From Eriocheir sinensis (taxonomy: Eukaryota > Arthropoda > Malacostraca > Decapoda > Varunidae), in assembly GCF_024679095.1 (NCBI RefSeq), contig NC_066529.1:5470866-5534865 (forward strand): 64,000 bases of DNA. Direction: 5' to 3'. The notes beneath the pieces were generated by a model, which searched no databases, was not told where the DNA came from, and was given only the letters and a program-made list of their open reading frames with translations. A program made the position numbers and the translations under genes. Numbering within the stretch: the first letter of the stretch is position 1; the number at the start of each line of letters is the position of its first letter. Of this stretch, positions 11,336 to 23,973 are shown in pieces.

Positions 11336-11540
11336 CGTACAGGAAGGTAAAGTAAGACAAGGTGGAGGGGGATCAGGTCACGTGCCAGGTAATAAAGGAG
11401 GAGGCGGCCCAGGTGATGAAGGAGGACAGGTGCGCACGGTGATAGCGAGGCGGGTAAATCAGGAAGGCGATAAACGTGTTTCATGACTAAGTGGATAAGT
11501 GGAGAGAATGAAGACATGGGGTGGGAAGGAGGTGTGTACG

Positions 11541-11546
<6 letters not shown>

Positions 11547-11603
<57 letters not shown>
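11547..11603. repeat. (GT)n microsatellite
   Basis: A 57-bp GT run with an imperfect ACGTGTGTGC start. Confidence 0.96.
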
Positions 11604-11606
<3 letters not shown>

Positions 11607-11683
11607 TAAGTGGCAAATAATGAGATTGAATACAAACGGACACCTTTCAACAAGAGGTCACTTTTTGTTTTCATTTACACCAC

Positions 11684-11686
<3 letters not shown>

Positions 11687-11746
<60 letters not shown>
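11687..11746. repeat. (TC)30 microsatellite
   Basis: A perfect TC run of 60 bp, one of the minority with the pyrimidine on the plus strand. Confidence 0.96.
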
Positions 11747-11749
<3 letters not shown>

Positions 11750-11795
11750 ATAGACAAAATCGCCGCGGTTCAAGGTTGACTAAACACATAAAAAA

Positions 11796-11999
11796 GTGGG
11801 AGTAAAGACGAAAGGAAGCGCTGTCGTACCCAATAGGAAAAACCTGCAGCAGTTGTACCAGCAGATCCAGGTCATGAGAGGAGGCGAGAAACATCAATAT
11901 CTTCCCACCTATACCTTGAGGCCTAAGAATAAGCTCCTGGAGACGATAAAAGGGGGGTTAGTATTGCCTGGAGGTGTGACTCATAGTGGGGCAAGGTGA
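11796..11999 (+). CDS. Doubtful 67-residue open frame, not recognised
   Basis: The frame begins with ATG and encodes a normal-composition peptide with a Gln-rich segment (NLQQLYQQIQ) and a basic middle. It sits between a TC tract and purine-rich DNA. I see no family and no clear splice sites, so chance is the default explanation. It is listed because it is one of few stretches here with ordinary complexity. Confidence 0.1.
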   Translation: MGVKTKGSAVVPNRKNLQQLYQQIQVMRGGEKHQYLPTYTLRPKNKLLETIKGGLVLPGGVTHSGAR

Positions 12000-12900
12000 G
12001 ACGAACAGGCAGGGGACGGGTAAGGTACACAGACACACATATACACACACGCACTTCAATGTCTTAGGGAGCGGAAAGGAGGGAGTGAAGGTTGCGACAC
12101 ACAGTGGAGAACACGTTGGAAAGACAAATGAGGGCGTGTGGGTGGAGTGAAATGGTTTAGGCGAGGATAATAAGGAGGTAATGCACGAAGGAGAAACGGG
12201 TGATGAAGTAAGGCGAGGGTTAAGAAAATAGAGAGAAGAGACACACAGACAAACATAAACAGATAGACAGATAAACACAAAGGAGTAAGGGAATAGAAAG
12301 CGGTGAGAAGGATAAACAAACAAACAGACAAGCAAACAAACATGCACACTATCTCTCTCCATCTCTATCTATATATGTATGTGTATCTGTCTATGTGTGT
12401 ATGTGTATCTCTGTCTATGTATTTCTCTCTATATCAATCTTTCATTCGCTCTTCATCTTCAGGTTAAACAAGACTTCTGTATCTATAATCCTCTACACAA
12501 AGGGACAGGAAAAGAGAGACACACGTAGTTAAGGGGAGGTCAAACATGAGTAATCTAGGATGTTTGTTGCTGGCTGTAAGGTCGCCCCGGGGAAGCAAAG
12601 GTAAATTCAATGTCCGGTGAGGGTCTTCCTTTGTGCCGGCAGGTAAGTCAAGCCACAGGTATACCCCCCACGGCCCCTCCCGCCACCCCGCGACGGAATA
12701 TTATGATTAAGCGGGTCTTGTGCGGCGGATGGTTACGGAGAAGGAGAATGCGAGCAAGAGAGGGAGAGTAAGAAAAAGGAGGAGAGGGCGAGGGGGGTGG
12801 GAGAAGGTGGAGTAGGTGGAGGAGGAAGGGAAAGGGTGGAGGGAGGGGGGTCGCGTCGAGGACATGGGCAGGTGAGAGTGAAAGTGGTCGGTGCCTCCCG
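12000..12900. other. Gene-free stretch
   Basis: Purine-leaning DNA, then a TATG/TCTATC-rich patch at 12355-12440, then GC-richer DNA. A good splice-donor match, GCAGGTAAGT, occurs near 12641 but no coding frame leads into it. A G-rich segment near 12795-12850 contains several GGGAGG-type runs. Confidence 0.45.
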
Positions 12901-12928
12901 CCCAGACCGTAACCCGAGCACCGATCAA

Positions 12929-12951
12929 GGAGGAGGAGGAGGAGGAGGAGG
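12929..12951. repeat. (GGA)n microsatellite
   Basis: About eight GGA units. Confidence 0.9.
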
Positions 12952-13007
12952 ACTGAAAATGAATAAAGGAAAAAGTTCAACAGTGTAACTAACGCAGAAA
13001 TAACCAA

Positions 13008-13038
<31 letters not shown>

Positions 13039-13042
13039 TCTC
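13008..13042. repeat. (TC)n microsatellite
   Basis: A TC run of about 26 bp that becomes imperfect (CCCTCTC) at its 3' end. Confidence 0.92.
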
Positions 13043-13309
13043 CCCAATTCCGTATAAGTCGGCACAAACAGCCCTCCGCCTACTGAATGGACTGAACAGA
13101 CAGGGAGTTTAATATATAGCGGTGAGTGGGGGTGCGCGGAAGAAGTGTCCCGTTGTGTCGGCGGTCAATGAGGTTTGGCTTGGGAATATACTTGACCCTC
13201 TCAGCTGTTCGGAAAGCAAAGCGGGGCGAAGATATACTAAGGTTTTCATACTCCGCACGTAACCGGAGCGAAAAACCCAGTGTGAGACGGACAGAAGAGG
13301 AGTGTCGTC

Positions 13310-13700
<391 letters not shown>

Positions 13701-13976
13701 GTTGCAAGGCGTCAGCATGGAATGGACGTGAGAGGAATGGAACACAACATACTCTTAACATGGGTCTTAGTAGTGGTAGCAGGGAGGGGAGGAAAGGAAG
13801 GTGAGAGGTAGCAGGCTTCGTGGGTATGAGAGGGCGTGAGAGGACGAGATAATTATGGCGTGCCAGAAGTGGAATAGAGCAGACTTTTCAACGTGTGGCT
13901 GCTTGCGTTGCGCTGCCCTGACGCTTGCCTGTGATGTGATGGCTCATGGTGGCGTCGGTTACGTGGAATGATGACT

Positions 13977-14015
13977 ATGATGATGATGATAGTAATGATG
14001 GTAATGATGATGATG
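13977..14015. repeat. Degenerate (GAT)n patch
   Basis: GATGATGAT units mixed with GTAAT variants. Confidence 0.75.
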
Positions 14016-14107
14016 TACTAGTAAAGCTGTCTGTCCTGTGTAATAATGACTAAAGAGAAGAGATTTAGGTATATGTGCAAAATGACGGAAAGATGAAAAG
14101 ATACACT

Positions 14108-14180
14108 TTTTTTCTTTACATACTATAAGGCAAAAGTCGTGGAAAATAGCAAAAAAAAAAATCTAACTTTCTGCTCGCTC
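14108..14180 (+). mobile_element. Possible degenerate family S element
   Basis: The layout poly-T, TTTACA, AAGGCAAAAG, A-rich middle and CTGCTCGCTCC resembles family S. However, the diagnostic GGAGACAGCTC block is not preserved. Confidence 0.3.
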
Positions 14181-14365
14181 CAAAATAAAATAAACTAAAC
14201 AAGATGCAAAGCGAGGAATCAACTTTACTTCCAGAGGTGTCTTAATACTCTCCTCTAAAAATAAAAAATAAATGTCTTAAATAGCAGGAAGAACGAAATA
14301 CAGAAGAGTAAAAAGGCTGCATGTTATTAAATTTACCAGAGCAAGGTGTGAGTGCAAACGAACCC

Positions 14366-14368
<3 letters not shown>

Positions 14369-14401
<33 letters not shown>
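14369..14401. repeat. (GT)16 microsatellite
   Basis: A perfect GT run followed by a GC-rich patch (14405-14580) that lacks a recognisable frame. Confidence 0.95.
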
Positions 14402-14403
<2 letters not shown>

Positions 14404-14587
14404 ATGGTCCCGCCGCGTACACGAGTTACCGCTGTTCTGCAATTAGGCCGCGCGGCGTCTCCCCGGGCGGCAGGCAGCCGGGCGTGGCGGCAGACACTGA
14501 ATACATTACACGTAGGCTTAACCGGCCCAGGAGATTACACGCGCTGACTGGAGGAGCTCTTAATAACACGCCTGCTGAATTACACCA

Positions 14588-14657
14588 CTGCTTATTATCA
14601 TTATCATTATTATTATCATTATTACTATTATTATTATCATTATCATCATCATTATTA
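14588..14657. repeat. (ATT/ATC)n microsatellite
   Basis: Mixed ATT and ATC trinucleotides, about 23 units. Confidence 0.9.
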
Positions 14658-15160
14658 GCACTAAAAGTAATATGATGATAATAAGAAAAACAAGAACAAG
14701 AGGAGCAAAAACAAGAAGAAAAAGATCATGAGAGGAAAATAAAAATAACTGAAATAAAGAACGGAAATAATAACAGCAGCAAAAAATAGCAGCAGTACTA
14801 GTAAAAATTGTACTAACATCAAAAGTAGAAGCATTAACTATACAACGGCGCGCAGCAGCTCCACTTCGGCAGTGCCTTATTATTTTTTTTTTATTATATT
14901 TGTATCCATTTCTTTAGTAAACCAGAGACCGGGAAGTAGATGCTCCCGAGGGCAAGAAAACGGACCCTTTTTCTATCAAACGGCTCCGTCTAGTCAGAGA
15001 AAAAAAAACGTGAAAAAAACTCGTATTTGTATTGCATCCACAACGTGCGAGAACAATTACCGTAGTCCTGTTTTCCATCCTGTAACTACTTCTATTGTTA
15101 CTTCATAATCACCACCTCCTAAGGGCCTCTCATAAACCCATTCACTTTATAAGCAAGAAG

Positions 15161-15336
<176 letters not shown>

Positions 15337-15630
15337 CGGAGAGGCGGGGGAGAGTCTGTATAGGCCGTAGTTGCTCAAAATCTCGCAAGTATGAGGAAGA
15401 TGTTATGAAATTCCTGCCCCGACTTATTAAGAGGAAGCTTATACAACACACGCAACACGAGGCGCCTCTTGATCTGTACCGTACCAAAGCCGGGGAACAT
15501 TTCGGAGGCGGACAGGATCAAGGGGCAGGATAACCCACACAAGAAATACGGACAAACTAGGTATCTGGACACCTCTCCTCCCGAAATTGACCTCTCTTTC
15601 GGCCACCTCTTTTGATTCTTTTTTTTTTTT

Positions 15631-15719
15631 AGGAGCAGCGAGTAGCAGGCTTTTTTTTATTATTGTTTCCTTTTTTGGGTGCCCTTGAGCTGTCTCCTTT
15701 GTTGTAGAAAAAAAAAAAG
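15631..15719 (-). mobile_element. Family S element, copy 4 (reverse)
   Basis: Read on the minus strand it shows poly-T, CTACAACAAAGGAGACAGC, TCAAGGGCAC, AAAAAAGG, an A-rich middle, and GCCTGCTACTCGCTGCTCC. With copy 1 it gives the best view of both ends of the family. Confidence 0.78.
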
Positions 15720-15779
15720 CTAACAGGCAGAGAGAAAAGAACACAGGCAAACCAGGTAGATGTCATAAACAGATCAACA

Positions 15780-16420
15780 TAAGCAAGCTCTCTACGATAA
15801 AACACACTGACGCACGAATGACAGAAAGACAGGAAGGTAGAAAAGAACTAACAGAACGACAGAAGCAGACACATTAAGATAAAACACAAACTGATGTGCG
15901 AATGACAAGCAGAAAAACGCGACGAAAGAAACGACCTCAAACACACTCGAAGTAACAGACAGACAGACCGACAACCGCTGCAGTACTGGCTAACGTAAAA
16001 CACAGACATCTAGACACGAAGAAACACTACATTGACACGCTACAAACACAAGGGAAGCGAGAAATAGAGAACACAGGACTAGAATCGAGAAACAGAGAAC
16101 ACAGGAGTAAGACAGGACGACAAACAGGTGGATAAGAGAAAGTGAATATAGGAACAAGACACAAAGGTAAACTGCTAAAGAGGATAAAATGAAAAGGACA
16201 AAACCTGAGATAGCTAGAGAGGAGGAAACAAAGCAACCACGGTAAATATATGAACATAATGCGGGAGATAGAAACAGAGAGTGGAGGAGTAAAAAGAAGG
16301 ATGTACATTGAGACGAGATGGATAAGGACATTAAGGACATAGAGGCAAACGGAGAAAGAAAGAGACAGGCAGATAGACAGACGAACAGACGGACGGAGAG
16401 ACGAGAAGCAAGATCCAGTC
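15780..16420. repeat. A/C/G-rich block with decayed 84-bp and CAGA-type repeats
   Basis: RATAAAACACAMACTGA...GCGAATGACA segments occur near 15795 and 15877. GAGAAAYAGAGAACACAGGA occurs twice near 16060 and 16087. The block ends in GACAGACGAACAGACGGACGG. Minus-strand translations are Ser/Leu/Val-rich shadows. Confidence 0.55.
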
Positions 16421-16779
16421 AGCTAAGTGCGTCCGGCCCGTTCAAACACCATACAAATCAGTTCCTAGGGTCAATATTTCCAGTGCGTCCATAAAGGAAA
16501 AAAAAAGGGACGCCGGGAGGATTGGAACCGATGAATTTACACTCTGGATGAGACGAGAGGAGAGCAAAACATTTTCCAACCACCACACTACCACCACACC
16601 ACCACCACCGCCACACACACACGAGGTCCACACAAGAGACAGTACCTGCATCCTCATGACGGAGACGAGGAGGGCAGAGAGGAACTGAATGCGACCTGAC
16701 TCACTTTCACTCTTATATACTTACCGCCTCGTCGCCCTCGCCCGACCCGTGGCACCACAGGGGTAGTGTCAAGTTCACC

Positions 16780-17660
16780 CGTGCCGCTGCCACTCCCCCC
16801 CCCGCCCCAGCCCCTCTCCCTCAGCTCTCCCAACCCCCTGCCCCCACCTCCCTGCCCCGACCCCCGAACTCTCGATTCCAACACCTTCCCTCCCCTGTCC
16901 ACCCCTGCTTCTTCTACCTACCCCCAGCCCCCTCCCCCAGCCCTCCCAGATCCCCCAGCTCTCCCAACCCCTGCCCTGCCCCTGTCCCCTAACTCTCGAT
17001 TCCAGCACCTCCCCCTACCACTGCTATCACCCCTTCCTCTGCCACCTACCCCACCCCCAGTCCTATTCTGAGAGGCCTACCGCTTTCCCCCTACTCATCC
17101 ATTGCCTTTCCAAACCCTCCAGTCCCTCTACAGCATTCTGACAGCCCCCTTCGCTACCCTACCCTCTAACCCTGAACCCCTCCACTCTCTGTTGCACTCT
17201 CATTCCCCTTCTAGCGTCGATTATCTTCCCCACCACCGCAATACCATTTTAACCCTACCTTCATTACACCCAACCCCGTCCTCCCCTCCCCTGTGACCCT
17301 TTAACCCCCTAAAGCACACGCATATCACCCCTCTAATATCACCCTAACATTCAACAGTAACACATCCCCCTATGAGACCCCCATCACCCTAACTCGCCAC
17401 CCCCAAGCAGAGAACCCCCCCCCCCTTCCGTTAGCATATCACCCTCCAGCTTTACCCCCATTATGTCAACCCATGATACCCCTTACCCCTACAACTCAAA
17501 CCCATCCCCATTTGCCCCAATACCGAACCCCAACAGTCACAAGCCCCCTCCCTGTCCGCAACCCCATTAGAGACCCCCCACAACCCTTTAACTTTCCCAT
17601 TGCTCAGCACCCCCCCACCCCCCACACTACCACTCAAAATAACTCTCATATCAAGACTGG
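16780..17660. repeat. C-rich strand-asymmetric block with a 124-bp duplication
   Basis: The plus strand is very rich in C with many runs of four to ten C and few G. ACTCTCGATTCCARCACCT occurs at 16868 and 16992 (124 bp apart), each preceded by CAGCTCTCCCAACCCC. The complementary strand has many G-runs. Pro-rich translations here reflect composition. Confidence 0.75.
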
Positions 17661-17814
17661 ACCCAGGGCAAGGTCACCCATTACAAAAAAAAAAAAAAGC
17701 GACACGTGGCGACCTCTGGCGATGAAAAATCTATTATCCGCTGGAATGGACAATTAGTGTGTGAAGAGCTGGCAACAGTGGAAAAAGAGTGAGAGGCAAG
17801 AGTGTTATTCTCCA

Positions 17815-17859
17815 GGGGCGGGGCGAGCGGGGCGGGGCGGGGCGGGGCAAGGGGAGGGG
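17815..17859 (+). promoter_or_regulatory. GC-box cluster / G-quadruplex-prone G-runs
   Basis: At least seven runs of four G, most separated by a single C, resemble clustered Sp1-type GC boxes and fit the loose G-quadruplex pattern. No promoter element or first exon is recognised next to it, so a regulatory role is only a possibility. Confidence 0.4.
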
Positions 17860-18077
17860 ACAGTAGTGAAAGGGCTTTGGGGTGCTCCAGACGCGTCCGC
17901 CCATTAACCCAACCCCTGCTGGGGCTTTTCCCGTTCCTACCCGCGGCCTCTGAGTTCGGCGCGGACAGCCGTGGAGAGGACGCCGCTGTGGAAGGGAAGC
18001 AAGAGGAAGGAGGAAAGAGGCCCTGAGGAGCGATTAGAACAAAGGAAGGAGGAGAAGAGGAAAAAGAAAAAGTTACA

Positions 18078-18264
<187 letters not shown>

Positions 18265-18776
18265 TTGGTTCGTCTGGGAAGCTAGACAGGTAATAACCAG
18301 GTGTGTCCCGCCGTCACTCACTCGCACGCACACCGATTCACAGGGAAAGCATAAAGTAGGGTACCAAGACAAAAAGAAGTGCATGCTGCGTCTCTCTCTC
18401 TATTTAGGTCAAAGTTCGCGCTGCATTCTTGAGTTACCAATAATTTGCAATAAGTGTCAACGGCTAATCAGGTTTGTGTTGAAACCTTGAAAATAAAAAG
18501 CTCACACGTGGCTCGCATCACGGCAGGACCTGAGACGTCTGGGTCAGGTGCTGCACCCTGCCTGCTGCTGCCTGAATGTCTGCCTGGCTATCTGCTTGTC
18601 TGGGTCAGCCATGAACTTTATATGCCACTTGGTAACTATTTGTATGCAGAAGTGTCTATTCGTAGCTAGGATTGTCTGTATGTCTGTGTGTTTGCCTGCA
18701 TGCTAGATTGTCTGTTTTCTTGCATATCTTGTCTACCTGTTTGCTTCTCTGTTGCTCTGTGGGTGTGTCTGAGTCT

Positions 18777-18965
18777 GCGTTACCAGATTATCGTACTTAG
18801 CCTCTTATGTTTTCCGATTTCCAACCCCAAAACTGTCTGCTCCACTCCAACAACTACATTTATTTATAGTTACCGTTGAAATGTTTACTTATTAGTGTCT
18901 TTTTGCTATAGTTAAGTGTCTAGAAACGGTAAATACAATGGTGGATACGATACTCTGGCAACCCT
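18777..18965 (+). mobile_element. MITE-like element, copy 1
   Basis: The left end TTACCAGATTATCGTACTTA and the reverse complement of the right end, GGTTGCCAGAGTATCGTATC, match as terminal inverted repeats. The interior shares GATTTCCRACCC, AAAACTG, CTCC and TATAGTTRYCGTTRAAA with copies at 44597-44775 and 61166-61358. No coding capacity is seen, as expected for a non-autonomous element. Confidence 0.75.
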
Positions 18966-18978
18966 GGGACTCTGAGTG

Positions 18979-19221
18979 TATGTCTGCCTGTCCACCTCCG
19001 TGCTCGGCTACCTAACCTGTCCCTTCACCTGGCTGTCACCAAGTATGCCTGTTCATGTATTGTTCTGGCTTTTTTTTTTCTTCCGCTCTCTTCCCCGTTT
19101 ATGTCTGCCTGTCTACCTCCGTGCTCGGCTACCTAACCTGTCCCTTCACCTGGCTCTCACCAAGTATGCCTGTTTATGTTTTGTACTTCTGGCTTTTTTT
19201 TCTTCCGCTCTCTTCCCCGTT
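18979..19221 (+). repeat. Tandem duplication, period 121 bp
   Basis: TATGTCTGCCTGTCYACCTC starts at 18979 and again at 19100. The copies agree closely along their whole length, including a TTTTTTTCTTCCGCTCTC segment. The duplication begins just downstream of MITE copy 1. Confidence 0.92.
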
Positions 19222-19397
19222 TACGTCTGACTGTCTCTCCGTCATGCGCCACTCTGTATGTGTATGGAACTAGGTTTATGTGTTCATGTTACAACCAGCG
19301 TCCATTGTTAATCTGTCTGTCTCTTTACCGGTTTACCTATCTGTCTGTCTATTTGGTATATTTGTTTGTCTGTTTATCTCACTATATGTATCTTATG

Positions 19398-19399
<2 letters not shown>

Positions 19400-19445
<46 letters not shown>
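19400..19445. repeat. (GT)23 microsatellite
   Basis: A perfect GT run, preceded by CTGTCTGTCT-type DNA. Confidence 0.96.
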
Positions 19446-19446
<1 letters not shown>

Positions 19447-19540
19447 GGTATTGTCTCCAAACAAACCTCTACGTGTTCGTTAGTGCAATATCTGTTCAGT
19501 ACCTGACAGCTGTGTGTGTACGTGTACGAGTGTGTGTTGG

Positions 19541-19685
<145 letters not shown>

Positions 19686-19802
19686 TCACCTTCCCTATTC
19701 CTCTATCTGGTGGTCTATCTGCTTCCTTCTACAAGACAATGTTCACTTTGGAATTTGCTGAATGTTCTGATGAATATTCGGCTTAGTCTCGATGCTTACC
19801 AA

Positions 19803-19961
<159 letters not shown>

Positions 19962-20280
19962 CAGTCTGCTTTCACCTGTCCCTTTCACGTCCCTTTCTCT
20001 TTCCTAATAATTTATGCAGACAGCTAATTGATAGTGATTATGTAGACAGCCAATTGACACACACTCGTTTAAGGAGGTCAGAGGAGGCCAGTCACCCTAC
20101 ATAAGGAAGGTCCTCAGAACGAGTTACTCTCCGTGTGACTCGCCCGTCCGTAAATCAAATCAGCCTACATTTAGAATTTTAATTGTATTTGCACTGCCTA
20201 CGTGACCGGACAATTGGTTCAATTCATCCTCTTCCCTATTAACAAACCAGTTTTTTGCCTATTGATATCCAAGTAATAAA

Positions 20281-20284
<4 letters not shown>

Positions 20285-20350
<66 letters not shown>
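20285..20350. repeat. (TC)33 microsatellite
   Basis: A perfect 66-bp TC run. It is the longest dinucleotide tract with the pyrimidine on the plus strand. Confidence 0.97.
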
Positions 20351-20354
<4 letters not shown>

Positions 20355-20452
20355 TTAAAGCTCTGTGTGTTTTCCATTAGGCTGGGAAGGGAAGGGATGC
20401 GGCAGATTGAGAAGTGAGGAGGAAGGGGTGACCAGACTTGACCAATCACCAC

Positions 20453-20477
20453 CTCCTCCTCCTCCTCCTCCTCCTCC
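20453..20477. repeat. (CCT)n microsatellite
   Basis: About eight CCT units. Confidence 0.92.
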
Positions 20478-20604
20478 CCACAGGACACACGTGGCACAGG
20501 ATACAAGAGATCGTCCTGCCTGGGGTCGCCATGCCCTGGATCCAGAATAATGCTGGACAAACTCATTAAAAACACCATCCCATTTTTCATCATGATATAT
20601 TTAT

Positions 20605-20607
<3 letters not shown>

Positions 20608-20649
<42 letters not shown>
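20608..20649. repeat. (GT)21 microsatellite
   Basis: A perfect GT run followed by T-rich DNA to about 20950. Confidence 0.96.
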
Positions 20650-20650
<1 letters not shown>

Positions 20651-21116
20651 GACATGTTTTCTCGCCTCTCCAACTCGACATTTCTTTCTATTTTCAAACT
20701 TTTCTCCCTGTTTCATATTTTTGTTTACTCCCCGCGCCGTGAAACAGACGTCCGTGTTTTCCCGACCCGTTCTGTACACGTCACATCCCTGTATAGTGTT
20801 ATTGTTCTTTTTTTTCTTCCCACTCCTTTTTCCCTTCCATCCGTCCCGCTGTCTTTCCATTATATCCTCCCATTCCCCTCATCGTATATCTCTCTTTTCC
20901 ACCTCAATGAATCCGGTTTCTCATTTTTCTTAATTTTTTTTTTTTTTGGTAGGGGGGCAGAAGCGTTTAATAATAGCGGTAATTTTCTTTTCCCTCGCTC
21001 CGGGACGCGATGGGATTTCGTTTATATTTTCTACTGCGAATTCTCATTTCATCTATTGCCTCCGTGGATCAGGATTAGGAGGGGGAATTGCAGGGTCCAT
21101 GAGCACGATGATGAGG

Positions 21117-21745
21117 ACGAAATTTATGATGATGATGATGATAATGGAGGAGGAGGAGATGGAGGAGGAGGAGGAGGAAGAGGAGAAAGGGGAGGAGGTG
21201 AAGGAGGAGAGAGGAGACAGAGGAAAACAAGTAGGAGGAGGAGGAGGAGGAGAAGGAGAAAGAGGAGGAGGTGAAAGAGAAGGAGAAGGAGGAGGTGCAG
21301 GAGGAGGTGCAGGAGGAGGGAGGAGACAGAGGAAAACAAGTAGGAGGAGGAGGAGGAGGAGGAGAAGGAGAAAGAGGAGGAGGTGAAGGAGGAGAAGGAG
21401 AAGGAGGAGAAAGAGGAGGAGGTGAAGGAGGAGGGAGGAGACAGAGGAAAACAAGTAGGAGGAGGAGGAGGAGGAGGTGAAGGAGGAGAGAGGAGACAGA
21501 GGAAAACAAGTAGGAGGAGGAGGAGGAGGAGAAGGAGAAAGAGGAGGAGGTGAAGGAGGAGAAGGAGAAGGAGGAGAAAGAGGAGGAGGTGAAGGAGGAG
21601 GGAGGAGACAGAGGAAAACAAGTAGGAGGAGGAGGAGGAGGAGAAGGAGAAAGAGGAGGAGGTGAAGGAGGAGAAGGAGAAGGAGGAGAAAGAGGAGGAG
21701 GTGAAGGAGGAGACAGAGGAAAACAAGTAGGAGGAGGAGGAAATA
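21117..21745. repeat. GGA-rich higher-order tandem repeat
   Basis: GGA, GAA and GGT triplets are organised by a marker, GGAGACAGAGGAAAACAAGT, found at 21213, 21322, 21437, 21492, 21604 and 21709. The spacings are 109, 115, 55, 112 and 105, so the unit is about 110 bp with one half-unit. Unit length is close to a multiple of three and stop codons are rare, which explains the long Ser/Pro/Leu minus-strand and Gly/Glu/Arg plus-strand translations. No gene is inferred. Confidence 0.9.
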
Positions 21746-22153
21746 AACAAAACAAAAACCGAAGCAAGGAATAAAATAGGAAGAAACATGGAAACTAGGA
21801 AGGGCAGGCAAGATAAATTATATTGATTTATAGATGCTACCTGCTTTAATGATCTATTCTGTTGGTGAGGCTTTCCAATGACCTGCAGAGAACAAGCTAA
21901 AAAAAAAAAATCTTTCATCGTACACACGACCTCGTTCAATTCACTTCTGTCGCAACGAGAGAGCGGTCAATCCAATCCATTAAGGCGTTCGACGTTTTTG
22001 CCCTCACCACCTCCGTTAAATGTGTGTTCCCACGGAGAAACGGAGAAAAAAACTACCGACAACTGTACCGCAAGTCCGCAACGTCTCTCTTGAAGTGGTA
22101 GAGCGTTATTTCCTGCTCCTGAATGAGTGTGGAGTTGAAATATCTTTGAGTGA

Positions 22154-22266
22154 GCGGAGGAGGAGGAGGAGAAGATGGAGGAGGAAGAGGAGGAGCGGGG
22201 TGAGTGGGCAGAGAAGAAGAAGGAAACAAGGAAAGATCGGGAGGGGAAGGAGGAGGAGCAGGAAAA
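22154..22266. repeat. Degenerate GGA/GAA patch
   Basis: Imperfect GGA triplets with GAA interruptions. Confidence 0.8.
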
Positions 22267-22468
22267 AGGAGATATGAATTTAATAACGCTAATGGTGCAA
22301 GTGCCGCACTGTGGATGTTAAGGTTATTAAAGCGTCGTACTCAGGAGTTCAATATGACGCGAAATTCAGAGTCCCGAACCTCCAATATCCCCGCCACTTC
22401 TGGCGCGAGGCGGAGGCAACGCCCTCATCCGTGAACAATAATGACGAAGACGGTACCGCTGACGACAG

Positions 22469-22621
<153 letters not shown>

Positions 22622-22663
22622 GAGCTACAACAATATTAAATGAAACACTATCAACAATATTTT

Positions 22664-22809
22664 AAAGAAGAAGCAGAAGATGACGAAGACGAAGAAAAAG
22701 AAGAAGAAGAAGAAGAAGAAGAAGAAGAAGAAGAAGAAGAAGAAGAAGAAGAAGAAGGAGAAAGAGAAGGAGAAGAAGAAGAAAAAGAAGAAGAAGAAGA
22801 AGAAGAGAA
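22664..22809. repeat. (GAA)n array
   Basis: A nearly pure GAA core at 22700-22757 with imperfect GAA/GGA/GAC flanks. Confidence 0.93.
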
Positions 22810-22875
22810 AGTAAACCAAGAACTAGAACAGAAAAAAGGAATAGCAATAGAAGACAAGGAAAAGTAAATAATGGT

Positions 22876-22921
22876 CGTTGTTTTGTTGTTGTTGTTGGTG
22901 GTGTTGGTGGTGGTGGTGGTG
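22876..22921. repeat. (GTT)n-(GGT)n patch
   Basis: Four GTT units change into about eight GGT units. Confidence 0.88.
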
Positions 22922-23167
22922 ACGCCAGTAATAACATGGCTCCCGCGGGCACTGCAGCAAAATAATCCCACCACAAAATTTCCTCCCCGCAATAACATAA
23001 GTGGATACTCTCACGCGGACGCTTTAATAAAATAAAACGAGACCGCAAAGGAAAAAAAAACAACTCAAAACAAAGCTCCTCTCCTGACCCCCCAAGCGAG
23101 AAAGCCACCAGCGTATATGATCTTTACAGTCCAAAAAATAAAAACGGTAAGACTAAAAAAAACGGAA

Positions 23168-23458
23168 ACTAAACTGTAAGAAAAATATCGAAATAAAACA
23201 GAACGGAGACCACGGCAGGAAAACGCATCAAGGGCAGTGCCGTAACAAAGGCTAAGGGTCATATTCTTAAACATTTCCGCATCAAGCTCAAGTTTTGGTA
23301 TTTCCACGGATAACTAAACTGTAAGAAAAATATCGAAATAAAACAGAACCTAGACCACGGCAGGAAAACGCATCAAGTGCAGTGCCGTAACAAAGGCTAA
23401 GGGTCATTTTCTTCAACATTTCGGCATCAAGCTCAAGTTTTGGGTATTTCCACGGGTA
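23168..23458 (+). repeat. Tandem duplication, period 145 bp, containing family C start
   Basis: ACTAAACTGTAAGAAAAATA begins at 23168 and 23313. The two copies are nearly identical and both end in CAAGTTTTGGTATTTCCACG or a close variant. The 3' part of each copy is the start of family C, so the duplication includes the family C 5' portion plus its flank. Confidence 0.93.
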
Positions 23459-23560
23459 CCTCTACGACCCTGGTGGTAGTTTGATCCTTCTTCTGTACCA
23501 TGAACCTAAGAAGACACTCATCAGAACCCAATTGACCTCCTTTTCAGCCTCAGGAAATAG
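23400..23560 (+). mobile_element. Dispersed repeat, family C, copy B
   Basis: The element has TTTCTTCAACATTTCGGCAT, then TATTTCCACGGGTACCTCTA, CGACCCTGGTGGTAGTTTGA, TCTTCTGTACCATGAACCTA and GAAGACACTCATCAGAACCC. This is the most complete copy in the window, and it overlaps the second unit of the 145-bp duplication. Confidence 0.7.
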
Positions 23561-23973
23561 TTGCTGTGTGTGGCGGAAGCGTCTGAAAATAGCGATTCAC
23601 ACCAGCATAGGAGCTTTACATAACACACTCTTCGTACTCAAAAACAAGAAGCAACCAGCGAATGGAGTCGTGACTGTTCGGAATACGGAAGAAAAAAGAA
23701 TAGAGGCAGCACGCGCGTACCTTACACAACCGCCTCTCCGTGCTCAAAAACAAGAAAAAGCCAATACCGTCTTGACGCTTCGGGATATGGGAAAAAGAAG
23801 AGAGAAAAGTCAGCACGTATAGTTGGAACTTCTCGTAAAGTCATAAAAACGTGGAGGAAGAGTTAAGGTGCGAAAGAGGGGATACTGAGAGACCGGTTCA
23901 GTACTTTCAGATTGGTAGTACTGTTGTTAGATTGTTTGTTACCTTGATATCAGGAGTTTATAAAAGAGAATAA

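Noticed and set aside
12600..12660. Exon ending at GCAGGTAAGT
   Set aside because: A strong splice-donor match but no preceding coding frame with ordinary composition or acceptor site that I could support.
21053..21939. Three overlapping minus-strand frames of 230-271 residues
   Set aside because: They cover the same GGA higher-order repeat in all three frames, which a real gene would not do.
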